DNA of 64,000 bases from Daucus carota subsp. sativus (GCF_001625215.2 NC_030388.2:23548558-23612557); one strand, 5' to 3'; counted from the stretch's first letter, positions 22,628 through 35,623 are shown. Made by a program: numbers and translations. Notes: generated by a model not told the origin, from the letters alone.

Positions 22628-24587
22628 TTAGAGAAATTCTCTATGATACACTCATAGATTTGGCTTTTCCCGTTGGTACACCTACTTTTTTGACTGCTAC
22701 GAGTGATACCACCATGGTAATAAATGTCGTAGTAGTGCACTCTCCCGTTAGTCGAAACGTTAGAAAAACGTTAGGAGGGTCAGTTTTTCAAAAAATTAAC
22801 AATAAAATAAAGATTTTAAGTTTAAAATAAAAAAACAAGCGGACACACATAACAGATGTCACACGAAGGTAGTGGACACTTCATCACTTCGAGAACAGCG
22901 AGTTAGGGTTTAAGCGAGAGCGAGAGCGAGGGTTTTGCCAGCAAGGAGGAAATCTCTTCATCACTGAATCTCAAGCTCGAGTACAAATCTCTTCGTTTTT
23001 TCAGGTATGTACTCTGTCTTTGTTGCCCTTTTCGAACTCGCTTTTTCTTCATATATATTCGTTTTGTATTCGTTTTGTAGGCACCATATGTTTGTGTTTG
23101 TGATTTTATAGTGTAATGATAGCAATATAATGTTCTACATATGTGATATGCATGTTTGATTTCATATGTTTTAGGGTTTTGATTTGTTGAAAATGGATGA
23201 TGAGTTTAAAGTTCTAAGGTTTAATTGGAGGGGTAAAATTGTTGATATTAGAGTGGAGATAGATAAGTGCACTTTGTTAGATGTAGTGATGGATTACGAA
23301 GCTAAAGGGAAGGAGGAAGGGGTTAAGCTTGATTATCATTTCCCAACATTTTATTATCGGTACAAGGATGATCAATTTCAGTTAGTAGTTGACAAAGATA
23401 TGATGACTATGTTTAAAAGATGTGCTGAGAAAGCTTTGATTCCCATTGCTGTTGGAACAACCATAAAGCCAAGCCCCATTCACAAGTTGGTTCTTAATTT
23501 GAGGAGGAGTAATGAAGCAAAGCACCCCCCTGCAGCTGCAATAGACAATGTAGTTGAAAATGTCCAGGAAAATGATGTTGGACTTGAAGATTTGGAAGAT
23601 AACTCAGTTGCCACTGTTAGGCAAGAACCAAAACAGAAACAAAAGGCAAAGAAAAAAGCAATGCCAAAACAGAAAGGGAAGGCAAAAATAAGAGGCCAAT
23701 CTAGTGTGAACCTACCACCAGACCCCATATCACCTAAAACTGCATTTCAGTCCTTGCCAGTGAGGAGGAGCCCTAGATTTTCCCCAACCTTGATGGTCCC
23801 AACAGCAAAAACTTCATCATTTTCAGATCAGGGCACCTTTAAGAAGAAAGTGCCAAGGACAACTGCAGTGAGGAAAGGTCAAGGTTCAGTGCAGGGAGAA
23901 TCTTCTACATCTCAAGTAAGAAGGAGGGTTGATTTTCCCAGTGAAGATGATGAGGCCAAGGACTCTGATGATGAAGTCATGGCAAGTGATAATCTACCTT
24001 CAGATGAGGAAGAAGATATAGGTGGGATTCCAAAATTTAAAGACAATTTTAAACCAGGCAAGTGGCATGATTTCATAGATGAGGATGATGATAGTAATTA
24101 CTATCAGGCTCTATACAGGAATGGAGAGTTGTTTGAGGATAAAAAATTTGGCTCTATTAAGTTAAGAGCTTGGATGATATTTATGGACAAAAAGCACTTC
24201 AAGGACACTCTCAAAGATTATGCTATCCAGGAGGGGTTTGCTATCAATGTTTTGGCAGCTGATAACAAAAGGTACACAGGCACATGTTATGCTGAGAACT
24301 GTGGTTGGAGGATACATGCTAGCAGGTTACCAGATGAGAAGACTTGGGCTATAAAAAAGATTGAACCGAGTGTACATACATGTAGAGGGCTGGAGACTTA
24401 TAATCCATTGTGTGATGTGAAGTGGGCTTCTGCAAAGCTAATGGAAGATATCAGAGCAAACCCAGACATCCCAGGAAAGACCTTGAATGAGCTTCTTTTT
24501 CAGAGACTATGTACCAATGAACATAGTACTTTTATTGGTACTATGTTCGTAAAAATTAGAATAAAAGTGAAGATATTGAGTGATTAA
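22628..24587 (+). mobile_element. Mutator-like element, left end plus truncated gene
   Basis: The left region (about 22632-22800) begins with 'gagaaattctctatgatac' and has the look of a Mutator-type terminal repeat read into a leader. The gene that follows (23193-24587) is a MuDR-type N-terminal half. The right end of the element and the catalytic half of the transposase are missing; unrelated repeat DNA starts at about 24510. Confidence 0.6.
23193..24587 (+). pseudogene. MuDR-like transposase, N-terminal portion
   Basis: The ATG at 23193 starts MDDEFKVLRFNWRGKIVDI, a PB1-like N-terminal region found in plant MuDR-like proteins. A low-complexity basic and acidic middle part (poly-K/Q, then EDDEAKDSDDE) follows, then the plant MuDR DNA-binding-type domain (about 24140-24500) with C-x4-C (CYAENCGWRIHASR) and a histidine/cysteine pair (HTC). 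Normally the DDE-type MULE transposase domain and a CCHC knuckle follow; here the frame runs from NELLFQR into a foreign repeat and stops at 24585-24587. It is therefore a truncated gene. An upstream leader intron (about 23005-23174) is possible. Domain identity is from pattern memory, not a search. Confidence 0.75.
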
Positions 24588-25001
24588 TCGATAATTAGTA
24601 ATTAATGTGATCACTAATTATAGTCTAATATTTTATACATGATATATGTTTGTGTCGCTATAAATTTTCATATTTTTTTATTAATTTTTTAAACTATGAT
24701 ATTTTAACTGTTTTTTGATCTGGAATTCCAGTTATTGAAGTGGAGTTTGGGTTTATCATATTGTTATGGCCACTCATTTCGTTTCAAATTATTACATGTC
24801 CAGTTCTGATTTCTTCTTGTCAAATTGATCAAATAATAGTAGAGTTAAAAATCTATATATATCCCTTGTCAATATTCATAAGTCCATCCAGTCCTTGCGT
24901 TAGAAAAATCTCTAGCTCCTTAATTTTCTCTTTTCCCATTCTCCTTCACTTGAGAGTTACTAGGTCTCTTCATCACTCTATAGCTATATTTTCCGGCGAG
25001 A
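24588..25001. other. Spacer upstream of the hexose transporter
   Basis: AT-rich sequence with no coding content, ending in the probable 5' leader of the transporter (pyrimidine-rich 24880-25000). Confidence 0.5.
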
Positions 25002-25288
25002 ATGGCCGGCGGTGGTCCTATCAATTCCGGTAGTGGAAAAGCTTATCCCGGAGAGCTTACTACATATATTATGCTAACGTGCATTATTGCAGCCATGGGT
25101 GCAGCGATGGGTGGTTTGATCTTCGGTTACGATATTGGAATTTCAGGTACAACTTATGTAATAAAATAGCGTCAAGATATTTATTTTTACATGTAACTTC
25201 ATAATCCGCAAGCAGATACAGTACATCCGGATATACTGAGTAAGTTTGGTTACGTTATGGACTTTGATTTATTTTGTTGCAGGTGGTG

Positions 25289-25640
25289 AAGCGAAACTTG
25301 TTTCCATTAATCTGGAGCCATAGCTCAATGTTTTTACAAAAGCTAAGCTAAGAGAGAGTATCTGAAGCTATATATATACACTATACACACTGAATTGTAA
25401 CTAACTACTTTTCCCGCCAAATCTAACTAACTTACCACTAACTAGCATATTTACAAATTCAGTGTTGTAAAAAACGGGAATCGGACTTAATCAGTGAAGT
25501 CACAAAACAAGGATTAATTGGAGATTAATTCGAATATATCGGTGATTAATCGGAGATTTAACCAGTTCGATTAATCACCGACTTTTAGAACAGTGACAAA
25601 TTATATTACCGTGCCTATATATTTACTGTACATGCTTAAT
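25289..25640. mobile_element. 352-bp insertion with 8-bp duplication of the exon 2 splice acceptor
   Basis: The segment is bounded by 'aggtggtg' at 25281-25288 and 25641-25648. This octamer is the acceptor AG plus the first six coding bases of transporter exon 2. Without the insertion intron 1 would be 136 bp with acceptor 'ttgttgcag'. The 8-bp size fits hAT elements; the ends ('aagcgaaac' and 'catgcttaat') are only weakly inverted, so the family is unsure. Confidence 0.7.
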
Positions 25641-26066
25641 AGGTGGTGTGACATCGATGGATCCCTTCTTGAAGAAGTTCTTTCCATCCCTGTACAGAAA
25701 ACAAAAGGCTGATCATTCGCAGAACCAGTACTGTAAATTCGACAGCCAAATACTAACGATGTTTACATCATCGTTGTACTTGGCTGCTTTGTGTTCCTCA
25801 GTGGTGGCTTCGTGGGTGACACGTAGATTGGGTCGGAAGCTATCTATGCTTTCCGGTGGTTCATTGTTTTGTGCAGGTGCTCTGATTAATGGCTTTGCTC
25901 AGGACGTTGCTATGCTCATTATTGGTCGGATTTTGCTTGGTTTTGGTATCGGATTCGCAAATCATGTACAAATTTTTCCAGTTTATTTTACTTGTTTTTT
26001 TAGATTTTTGTGATTTGTTTTGATGGTTGTAGTCTACTAAACTTGATTGGTCGATAACTCGATATA

Positions 26067-26304
26067 CTCCCTCTGTCCCACCAGGTTCGTTACTGTTACT
26101 TTTTGGTACGCATTTGAAGGCTCCTATAAAGTATACTTACATTATATATATTTTTTTAGAAAAAATCCTGAAAAAAAGTTTGACGTTTAAATTTTTATTC
26201 AAACAAATGAAAAAAATTAAAACTATGTTATGGAACTATACTTTACGAGAGCCTCAAAATGCGCGCAAACAATTTACATTAACAATCTGGCGGGACGGAA
26301 AGAG
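26067..26304. mobile_element. Stowaway-like miniature element in transporter intron 2
   Basis: Ends 'ctccctctgtccca' and 'cgggacggaaagag' flanked by TA on both sides (26065-26066 and 26305-26306), as for Tc1/mariner-type Stowaway elements. The interior has an inverted core ('ggctcctataaagtata' / 'ggaactatactttacgag'). Confidence 0.8.
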
Positions 26305-27308
26305 TAATTTTCTTTGAGTTGAACCAAGGCCAAACAAAAATGAGGATTCAACTTCAATGGCATGATATCTCCATTTACATGTCGTTTACTTATGAATGTG
26401 ACTCTCACTCTTGTCTAATTAGAAAAGGTTGAGAAGACCTGGTGCAAGTTGTGCTTATAAAATATCAGCCATGTTCTCTATTCTTGCTTAGATTGAGAAT
26501 TAAAATTTGTTTTATATTAAAAACCCGTAATATATAACTTGTATGGTCCCAGAACATAATCATCTTGCTGGCTAATTTAATAAGATTTGCAATATCTCAG
26601 AGAATTTTAAGGAAAAATTTAGAGTTGGCTGTTATGGTTTGTTTTGAAATAATTATGTTTTGTAATTACAGGCAGTGCCACTCTACCTATCTGAAATGGC
26701 TCCATACGAGTACAGAGGAGGGCTTAATATTATGTTCCAGTTATCAATCACTGTTGGTATCCTCGTGGCTAACGTCTTTAACTATGCCTTTGATAAGATC
26801 GAAGGTGGTTGGGGCTGGCGATTGAGTTTAGGAGGAGCTGTTGTCCCTGCAGTTATCATGATTGCTGGATCTTTGTATCTCCCTGAAACTCCCAATTCAT
26901 TGATTGAAAACGGGAAGCAAGATAAGGCCAAAAAACAATTAATTAAAATTCGCGGTGTTGATGATGTTGAGGAAGAGTTTAATGATCTTATTGCGGCTAG
27001 TGAAGCCGAAGATCCCTGGAGAAACCTCTGGCAGCCAAAGTATAGGCCACAACTTGTAATGGGTATACTTATTCCATTCTTTCAGCAAGTTGCCGGAATT
27101 AATGTTATTATGTTTTATGCCCCTGTTTTGTTCAAGACTATTGGTTTTGGGGGTGATGCATCTCTTGTGTCTGCTGTGATCACTGGCGGAGACGCGGAGT
27201 TAATGTGATTGCAAATTTCGTTTCTATCTTTTCTGTTGATAAGCTGGGACGAAGATTTCTTTTTCTTCAGGGAGGTGTTCAGATGTTCGTTTGCCAGGTA
27301 TACATGTA

Positions 27309-27553
27309 CTCCTTCCGTCCCAATTTATTTGTCTTGTTTGACTTTTTATGACCAAATTTTGACTGAAATTTACATATATAAAATATTTGGAAAAAATTAT
27401 GAAAAATATATTATTAGAATCTGCACCTATTCTATTTTAAAATGTATTTTTTCAATTTTCAAGATCATGTAAAGAATTACTAATTATCAGTCAAAGTTTG
27501 GTCAATTTGACCATAAAAAGTCAAACAAGACAGATAAATTGAGACGGATAAAG
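27309..27553. mobile_element. Stowaway-like miniature element in transporter intron 3
   Basis: Ends 'ctccttccgtcccaattta' and 'taaattgagacggataaag', each flanked by TA. The arms pair over about 45 bp ('gtcttgtttgactttttatg' and its inverse). Confidence 0.85.
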
Positions 27554-28146
27554 TAATAAAATAATAATTGTTCCTAGTACCATATTTAAGTTCTTAAGTT
27601 ATTTGAGTTGCTTGTTTTAATTTGTTTATGCTCATAATTATTTTTGGACAGATTGCTATTGCAGTCTGCATTGGTCTGAAATTCGGAACATCTAGCGCTG
27701 CCGCTGCTGATCATCTACCCAAGTGGTATGCCATCGTCGTGGTCCTTTTCATCTGCATATATGTTGCGGGATTTGCCTGGTCTTGGGGTCCTCTAGGATG
27801 GTTGGTGCCTAGTGAAATCTTTCCACTGGAAATCCGATCAGCTGCGCAGAGTATCACAGTTTCAGTAAACATGCTTTTCACTTTCATCATAGCTCAGCTC
27901 TTCCTAATGCTGTTGTGCCACTTGAAATTTGGTCTCTTCTTGTTCTTCGCGTTCTGGGTGTTTGTGATGACATTGTTCATATACTTCTTCTTGCCCGAGA
28001 CAAAGAATATTCCCATCGAAGAGATGACAATGGTATGGAAGTCGCATTGGTTCTGGAAGAGGTTCATGGCTGATGTCGATGTTCCTGAAGGCGGAGTTCA
28101 AATGAGCAATGGAGGAGGCTATGTCAAGCAAATCTATAGCCACTGA

Positions 28147-29361
28147 TGTATCATTTCATTTTATGTTTCATGTTTAGTAGGCTGTCATTTCCTTACAGGG
28201 AGGTTAAGACAAGTGTTATAAAAATCTTAAAATAGTGTGAAATAGAAATAAAAATAGATAAATGATGAGATCAATCCGTATTTATTGATAGATTTGGATA
28301 AATGAATGAAGGAAAAGTGAATGAAAGTGTATAATAAATTTTTATTATTTTTAAAAGTTGTGTAATGTACAGAATTATGAGGGACTATAAGAAAGGAATA
28401 TTGAAGAATTTATTGGTACGGACTAAGGGCCTAAACACTCCTATGGAGGGCTTAAAAACTAAAATAAAAGTGAAGGTATTGAGCGATTAAATACCAACTC
28501 TCATGTAATATAATACTAGTTTATGACTTGTGTCAAACATAAAATTTTATTTGTCTTGGAATTCGATCATATTTTTAATTTGATTTTTTTTAAAAAAAAT
28601 TATTCTCAAATACATGTTATGATATGAATTTATTTCATATTTATGTGTTTTATTTTATGAATATCATCATGTTGTTGATGATTTTTATTGTATCGTGTTA
28701 ATCTTTAATAAAATTTAAATTTTTTTATTTAATTATTTAAAAGTCTAATAGATAATTTTATGTGTAAAACTAGTTGAAGTTCGTAAGTATAGTAATGGTA
28801 ATGATCTCAACAGTTATTTGACAAACTAATATAAAAGTGTAACATAGTTTTAAGTTAAATAATTTTAATTTAAAATTAATTTGTTAATTTTTTTTTGACA
28901 ATATCTCCTGTTTCGATCCTTATATTATGTGGAGTAATATAAAATTTGTTTGGCTGAGTTTAAACTTGTAAATTATGACTTCACGTGAGTTAATGTGATA
29001 AACTTAGAGCTTGAAATAAGTATATGTTTGACAAATTTTAACTTATTAATAACTTATGAGTCATTAAAACAAAAATGATTTCTGAATAACTTATGATTTG
29101 ATGAGTTCATAATATATATCAGCTTTTCGTCAAAGAAAAAACAAAAAATCTTTTAGACAGAGAAGTCATCAAAATTCTGATTAAACCTTTGTACTCAAGA
29201 AAAACATGCAGATTATTGTTTCTATATCCAAACCTTCATGTTTTGTACTTGCACACTTCCATAATTTGACTGTTAATACACCAACTTTCAGTTCAGTCTA
29301 CCGCGCATATATATTATCAACATACATATATAGTATAGAATTATAAGATGATATCTGTTGA
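28147..29361. other. Intergenic, AT-rich
   Basis: 3' flank of the transporter. 28445-28490 ('aaataaaagtgaaggtattg') repeats the sequence that truncates the Mutator-like gene at 24555-24587. No gene seen. Confidence 0.6.
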
Positions 29362-31570
29362 TTAAGCCAGTGTAAGCTGTACAATTTCTCTGAACTCCAG
29401 CCTCCTGGTCTCAGTATAAAATGTCCTATGCTTATTAGGCCAATAAGTTAGCCAAATCCATCCCCTTATCTCCCATTCCATCACCTTACCTCTTGCACTT
29501 TTATCCACCTTCCACACCACATTCTCCCCATACTCATCATCCGCGAAAATGATCCCTCCTTGTCGCGTAAAAGGCCTGTACACATTCTTGTACCGGTTCT
29601 TGAACCAAGCCCGGGGATTGAGCAAAGAAAACATAGATGGTTTGGATGAGAAAACCTCCCTACCGTTTACACTGTCATGAAGATACCAGTTCAGGTTTCC
29701 GCTGTTTCCATAGACTGATTGCTCGAATTTCCAGGGCTTAAGGCTCACGGTCACTGTCTCTCCAGCTGATATGTTGAGCCCCAAAGTGTTTGGCGGATTC
29801 AATGAGCCTTCCACGGTTTTTTCTGAGCTTATGTCTCGTATGGGATTTTCGGATGATTTGCTGACAGATATGCTTAAGACATTCATCTGCTGAATTGGAG
29901 TTAATTGTAGGGATATTCGAGAAGGGAAGTGTTTTTCAGCTTTTCCAGCTCCTCTTTCCTTCATTAGAGTATCATTTACTAGCTTGACAATGTCACACCT
30001 GATCATCGTGATTAATTAGCAGAAAACATCATCAACAAAAAGTATAGCATTTCGTAAAAATTATAATACAATCTCATAAAATTCAAATTAAAATACAGAA
30101 GAAAAATTGGCACCGAAGCTGATATTTGATAGGCCAAGACAATTCTAAGGTAAGAAGAAAGGAATATTGTGGTGCTACAAGCAATTTTTCGATTCTCATG
30201 TCTAGTTCCAGTAGTGCTGCATAAAGCTCTCTTTTTCGTTTCTTCATAAACAACTCTCACAATAATTCCACACATAACATGAATATAAACTAAGGTTAAA
30301 TGTATATACCCCCTAAAAGCATCCAGATTAAGTCAACAGGCCGTTTGGAAACATGCAATTTATTTCAAATGATGGATATCAAATAACAGGATTTGAGTTG
30401 TCATTTCTAATTTTCAGATTACTAATATTTGAATGTCTGGATTTCAAATGAAATCCAAATCCAAATCCAGAAATTCAAATGAAATCGATGTTCCCAAACA
30501 GACCATTAGTTCATTTAACTTGAATCTGTACTACTTGCACTACTCCATATTAGACTTTTAGCGTCGATCAAAAGAGGTATAAGGCGTCGGTTATTGGGCT
30601 TAGTAAATGAAGGACTGGAAATCAAAATACAGCATCACATGTATATTGAAATTTGATAGTCATAAATATGGTACCTTATGTTATCAACTCTAGCTACGAC
30701 CTCGATCCAACTATCTCGAATAATCACTCTATGATTGAGCTGAATCACACCCTCAACTTGATGGTAATTCAAAGAGAAGACCACCTTCTCATCCGGCGAT
30801 GGATTGCTAGACTTCTCCAAGTCCATGGCTATCACGGGACAAAACAGCTGCACTTTCCACATCCCGAACGTCGAATTCCCATACGAAAACAAAGAGGAAG
30901 GCGTTTTGAGGGCGGTATTCTTCGCCTGAACCTCCACAATCCAATTAGTAATCGCGAGGTTCACCGCCCTCATCCATTGTTCTTCCACATTCGAGCCTAA
31001 TAATCTCATCAAAAGCTTTGAAGCCTCTCGTGATTGCTCACAGGCATAATGCTCTTTAAGCCTGTGCAGGCATTCAGATCGAAGATCCGTGGGAGCTTCG
31101 TATATGCAAATAAGGAACGAAAGAGTTAGAAATGAGAAGTTGAATATTTCTTTGAAGTTAGTTACGGAACTCAGTTTCGGAAGCCTGAACAAAGAGATGT
31201 TCTTGTTCGGACAATATTGTAGGATCACATCAACCAAAGTTAAGAAAATTTTCGAGACATTATCTTCGTGGTCTAATAAATTCACGGATTTCGGGTTGAT
31301 TCTTATGGATTTAGATGTCCAAAGAGAGATAATTTCACTATAATCTGCAAAGAGAGAAAAAATCACAAACGAGGAAGACTGGAGTTTTTTCGAGATAGAG
31401 AGCTTGAGAGAAGGCCGAAACGAAGACGAAGAAAAAATCGAAATCGACACGGAATTCGACGTCCATTCGGTGATCGGAGGAAGGTTCTGAATCCATGTCC
31501 AAATATCTGGGAATGAAGAGGAGGAAGAAGAAGCCATGTTGCTTGTATTAAAGTGATGAACAAGTTCCAT
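29362..31570 (-). CDS. Conserved-looking plant protein of unknown function
   Basis: Exons on the minus strand: 31570-30675 and 29998-29362, joined in phase (VDNIR|CDIVKL), 510 aa. The first ATG gives MELVHHFNTSNMASSSSSSF; the ATG 11 codons later (31537) may be the true start, because MASSSSSSFPDIW looks like a conserved beginning. No signal peptide, no clear membrane span and no catalytic motif. The N-terminal half is leucine-rich and alpha-helical (DVILQYCPN, LKEHYACEQSREASKLL); the C-terminal half is beta-rich with many Trp (MEWEIRGWIWLTYWPNKHRTF). The splice sites are clean and the frame is fully open, so I take it as a functional gene. I do not know its role. Confidence 0.8.
30339..30504. 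mobile_element. Miniature element of the 'TTTGGAAAC' family in the intron of the 29362 gene
   Basis: Left end 'ggccgtttggaaacat' and right end 'gatgttcccaaacagacc' are inverted repeats. The interior shares 'atttcaaatgaaatcc'-type motifs with 21006-21212. No convincing target duplication. Confidence 0.6.
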
Positions 31571-33642
31571 GGAATTTTTGTTTGTGTAAATGAACTAGGA
31601 ATATGATGCTGTTATTTAAAGACATTTGATTGGTGAATGAAAAGGTGTTCTGAAGCCAGGTGGGAGAAAAAGCAAGTGAATCAAAAACTTTGAAATTGGG
31701 CTACCAATGATCAAGATGAATATTGCCATGTGTTATATACGTACACTCATACAAGAGTATTGCTTGATTAATCAATTTTCTCCTAGCACACACATCTTTT
31801 ATGATAGGGTTGAATCATATTAAAAATATTTTTGATACGACACAAATTAAGGAATTGGAGTAGGTTTGGATAAATTTATTGTATAAAAACAAGAACTTGC
31901 ACAAAACATTACATATTTTATCATCTTTTTTTTTTCAAAGAAGAAAAAGGTATTTATGAGGTTTTTTATATTCTTAATATTTATATTGGATAAATAATTG
32001 CTTCTTTTCATTAGAATTGCAAAATTAAATATCTATTTCAAAAAAATTATATATATTTACATACATTTTCAAAAATACACATTTTTTTAAGAAAAAATAT
32101 GATAACCAAACAAATTCAAAATATTTATCAAATATATATGTTATCTTAAATTCGAGGTAAAAGTGCTTTTAGAACTTTTATCCATTAAATGTTATTTTAT
32201 CGTAAGTTTCACTAGTAAATAATTTGAGAGCTCGGATGGAGAACAATGTATTGAGCACTATGCTGATAATATCATATTTATTTAAGTTAGAAACACTAAT
32301 TTCATCTAACAGCTAGAATTAAAATAAATCTATGAAATCTTTGGATAATTTTTTTCTGTTTTCAAAAGAAAATATATGCGTACTTTTATTTATGTCCCAA
32401 AATATATGCGTAATTGATTTTACTAGTAGGGGGGGATCTGTATTGACAGGGAGAAAGAAGGTCTCTTATATGCGCTTTGCTCCTGAAAGCATAATATTGT
32501 CTGTGCCCCGTCAGTCAGCCGTAAGCACGCAATTCTACTAATTTCAAAACATAATCACGTTTATCACGAGTACGGAACATACATATTTTCCGCATAAATG
32601 CTGCTTCACTAAAGTATGGGACATAGATGGTAATGTGTTTGCTTTAAATTTTACATATATCAATATATGGTAATGTGTTAGCTTCACATGAGCAGGTAGT
32701 CCGTGTTCAGAGTTATTAATTACATCAACTGATATTGAATCAACAAATAACTCCAAAACATGAACAACGATATAAAAGACGAGTTATTGCGATATTCACC
32801 ATGGTATCATATTTGATACAAGTCTTACGGATCATCCAAAATATCATGTAAATCCTTCTAAGAAAACATTATCGAGACTCATAACAAAACACACAAAAAC
32901 ATCAAAACAAAAACAAACATCATTTTGAATAATTTAAGTTTTATTTACATAAAATATTAATATCAAATATCATATGAATCATATAATTACTTAACAATCA
33001 CCTCTAATCGGCGTAACATCAAATCCAAACTCCTCCCTAATCAAGTTATGATATCACGAGAAATAATTAATCTAAAAGTTTATAATTATAAACTATTTGA
33101 AAGAGAGTCTCAAATAAATCATATATTATTTGACTTGCGAAATTAAATTTTGTTAGAAACCTATGAGATGAATTGTACGCATCATCACATGCAACTCGAC
33201 ACGTGGAATATAATTAGGCTAGGCTAATTTAAGCGAACAAGTGGTAAACTATCAAAGAAAGTTAAAAAAAAATTGCATGGATTGAAAACTTATGGGCGTA
33301 GCTTAATATATAGTTTTAGATATGTATATATGCCCGTTAAAAATGAATGGTAGACAACTAGGTTGAACTGTAGTGGAGTTTGAGTACGAATCAGAAATTG
33401 TTCCTTGCTTGAACAAGGCGATTACAATATCGAATCGATCTTCAAGGTACCATTCCTTTTCACGCAGGTGCTCCATGTTAGCTTCCAATCAATTTTGACA
33501 GCGACGGCCTATCTATCTGCACAATCAGCCTGACCTATTTTTATAGAAATTTTATTTAAATTAATAAAATGATTTTTAAGCAAAAATTCTGAGTATACCG
33601 CAATCTGCTTCTATTTTTTTTTTTTTTTTTCTCTGTTGTGTA
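31571..33642. other. Intergenic, AT-rich
   Basis: Upstream flank of the minus-strand 29362 gene followed by AT-rich sequence; no gene, structural RNA or clear element recognised. Confidence 0.5.
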
Positions 33643-33880
33643 CTCCCTCCTTCCCAAAAATAGTGAGCTGGTTTGACTTTCAAGGAGATTAAGAAAAAGA
33701 TAATAAGTTTAGTTAAAAAATAGGTAAAGTTGTGAGACCTATCAATATTTAAGTCGAGCAAAATAGTGGGTGTAATAGTGTTTATTTAATAAAGAGAGTG
33801 TTTAAAAATAATAAGTATGATAGTTCATTCTTTTTGGACGTCTTAAAAAAGAATAATGATATAAAATGGGACGGAGGGAG
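33643..33880. mobile_element. Stowaway-like miniature element
   Basis: Ends 'ctccctccttcccaaaaat' and 'aaatgggacggagggag', flanked by TA at 33641-33642 and 33881-33882. Confidence 0.85.
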
Positions 33881-35035
33881 TATATATTTTTACTTTCCCT
33901 CGTGAGCTGTTTTCTGCGAGTACCACCAAACATATCATTTCATTCAATTTGTTTGATTCATGTCTTTCTTTTCCCTTTTTGTTTTTTCAATAATCAATTG
34001 ATCGACCGGATATCCAACCCTACGTCCGGCGACTAAGTAGGTACCTTATCTATATAAATGTTTGTAGAAAGCACTGCAAGTTGAATTATATCTAAATATG
34101 TTATAATTGGGTATATAAGTTTCCAGTACCTACAAGAGTAGAGACTCCTAGACTAAATTATTCACATATTTTAAAATTTATGAATATCATACCATCCGAA
34201 CACTCAAAAGAATATTGTTGAGAAATTCTCCCAATTTTATTAACAAAAAACTTAATCAATCAGATTTTATTAGATATAATTATCGAATCAGCATTCTTCA
34301 TTCTTATAATTATACCTAATAAATATTATAACTAAGTGATACTAATAGACAATATTTTTGGTTATTATTAAAATAATTATATAAAAAACTATCTGCAGAA
34401 CCAGATTTACCAGCCTGACCTAAATTCCATTTTTAGTTAATAAACTGATTTTTAAGAGATAAAAAATCTGGGGTATATCACAATTATTCAAAAAATCTCC
34501 CCCAGTTCTAAAGAATTTCTAAATTTCTCTCATAATTTCTTTTAGAGCCGTCATACGGTTAGAGAATCATGACTACGCTATAAGTATATGCTATTGTGTG
34601 TTTTCTTTGTTCGCTTATTTTGTAAAAAATATTGAATAAAAAACATGTTCAATTCGGATGCATTAAATTTGCATCCTCAAGAAAAATGAGATGTTCACTT
34701 GGGATGCATGAAATTTGCTCGTGAAGAAGATTTTGAATGTGATGAGAAAGCCTGTGAATTCATTTGCCTAGAAGAGGCAGCTCTGCAAACAATGTCGTGT
34801 GGATGATACAGGGTCCCTATCATGCAATCTGCTATTCCTTAATTTGCTATTGTATTTATATATGTACTTACCCTCATGAGCTGTTTTTGCGAGTACCACC
34901 AAACATATCGTTTCATTCAATTTGTTTGATTCATGTCATCACTTTCCTTTTTGTCTTTTGCATGATCAATTCATTCGGTAAAGGTACAGGATCCTTCCTC
35001 TAAGTATTTTAAAAGTACAGATTTCAGTGCTACAA

Positions 35036-35155
35036 CTCGAGTCTGAGTCTCTCCATCCCATATGTGAGGGAGAACTCGAGTCCGAGTCTCTCCGTACCAA
35101 ATTACGACAATTTACGACATGTGAGTGAGAACTCGAGTCCGAGTCTCTTCATCCC
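35036..35155. repeat. Short direct repeats 'actcgagtccgagtctct'
   Basis: Three copies at about 35035, 35073 and 35131, each followed by 'cca', 'ccgta' or 'tca' variants. The spacing is irregular. No function evident. Confidence 0.7.
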
Positions 35156-35623
35156 ATTTATTCAATTTAAATATATATTACTCTGTGTCCCATTTAATCT
35201 ATATAGATTTTTTTTAATATTCGACACGCATTTTAAGGTGAAAATAAAATTTACTTCCATAATTTTTTAATTTTTATTAAAATTTTAAACATTAACTTTT
35301 TATTTTAAAAAACTAAAAATAATTAATGGAACTATAATTTTACGGACCGTTAAGATGCGTGCCGAGTCCCCATCCTGAATGTATTCTTTGGAATGCGATG
35401 GAGAGCGTAATGGTTGTACATAGAGTATATAATCTATTTCAATATTAATATTTAGAAGAACATATTAAAACTGAATATTCATTTGTACTACTACGAAAAG
35501 TCTCACTAAGCTTAGCTATATATATCTTACGTTTATTTATAATTATGATCCTCCCCTTTTAGTTACTACTTTGAATTTGGTTTGGCCAGAAAAGTGGGAC
35601 AATTATATCAAAATTTTATATAA

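Larger units (their letters stand above)
25002..28146 (+). pseudogene. Hexose transporter (STP/MST family), one frameshift in exon 3
   Basis: Exons 25002-25146, 25643-25965, 26672-27297 and 27652-28146. The product is a sugar/H+ symporter of the plasma membrane, major facilitator superfamily, with 12 membrane spans. Visible signatures: [100 protein letters not shown] and [13 protein letters not shown]. About 526 residues would be normal for the family. In exon 3, 'actggc' is followed by 11 bp (ggagacgcgga, 27186-27196) where about 3 bp are expected, shifting the frame; reading resumes as [18 protein letters not shown]. Exon 2 ends CAT|gt, giving His where the family has Gln. Either an inactive copy or a sequence error; everything else is intact. 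Confidence 0.9.
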
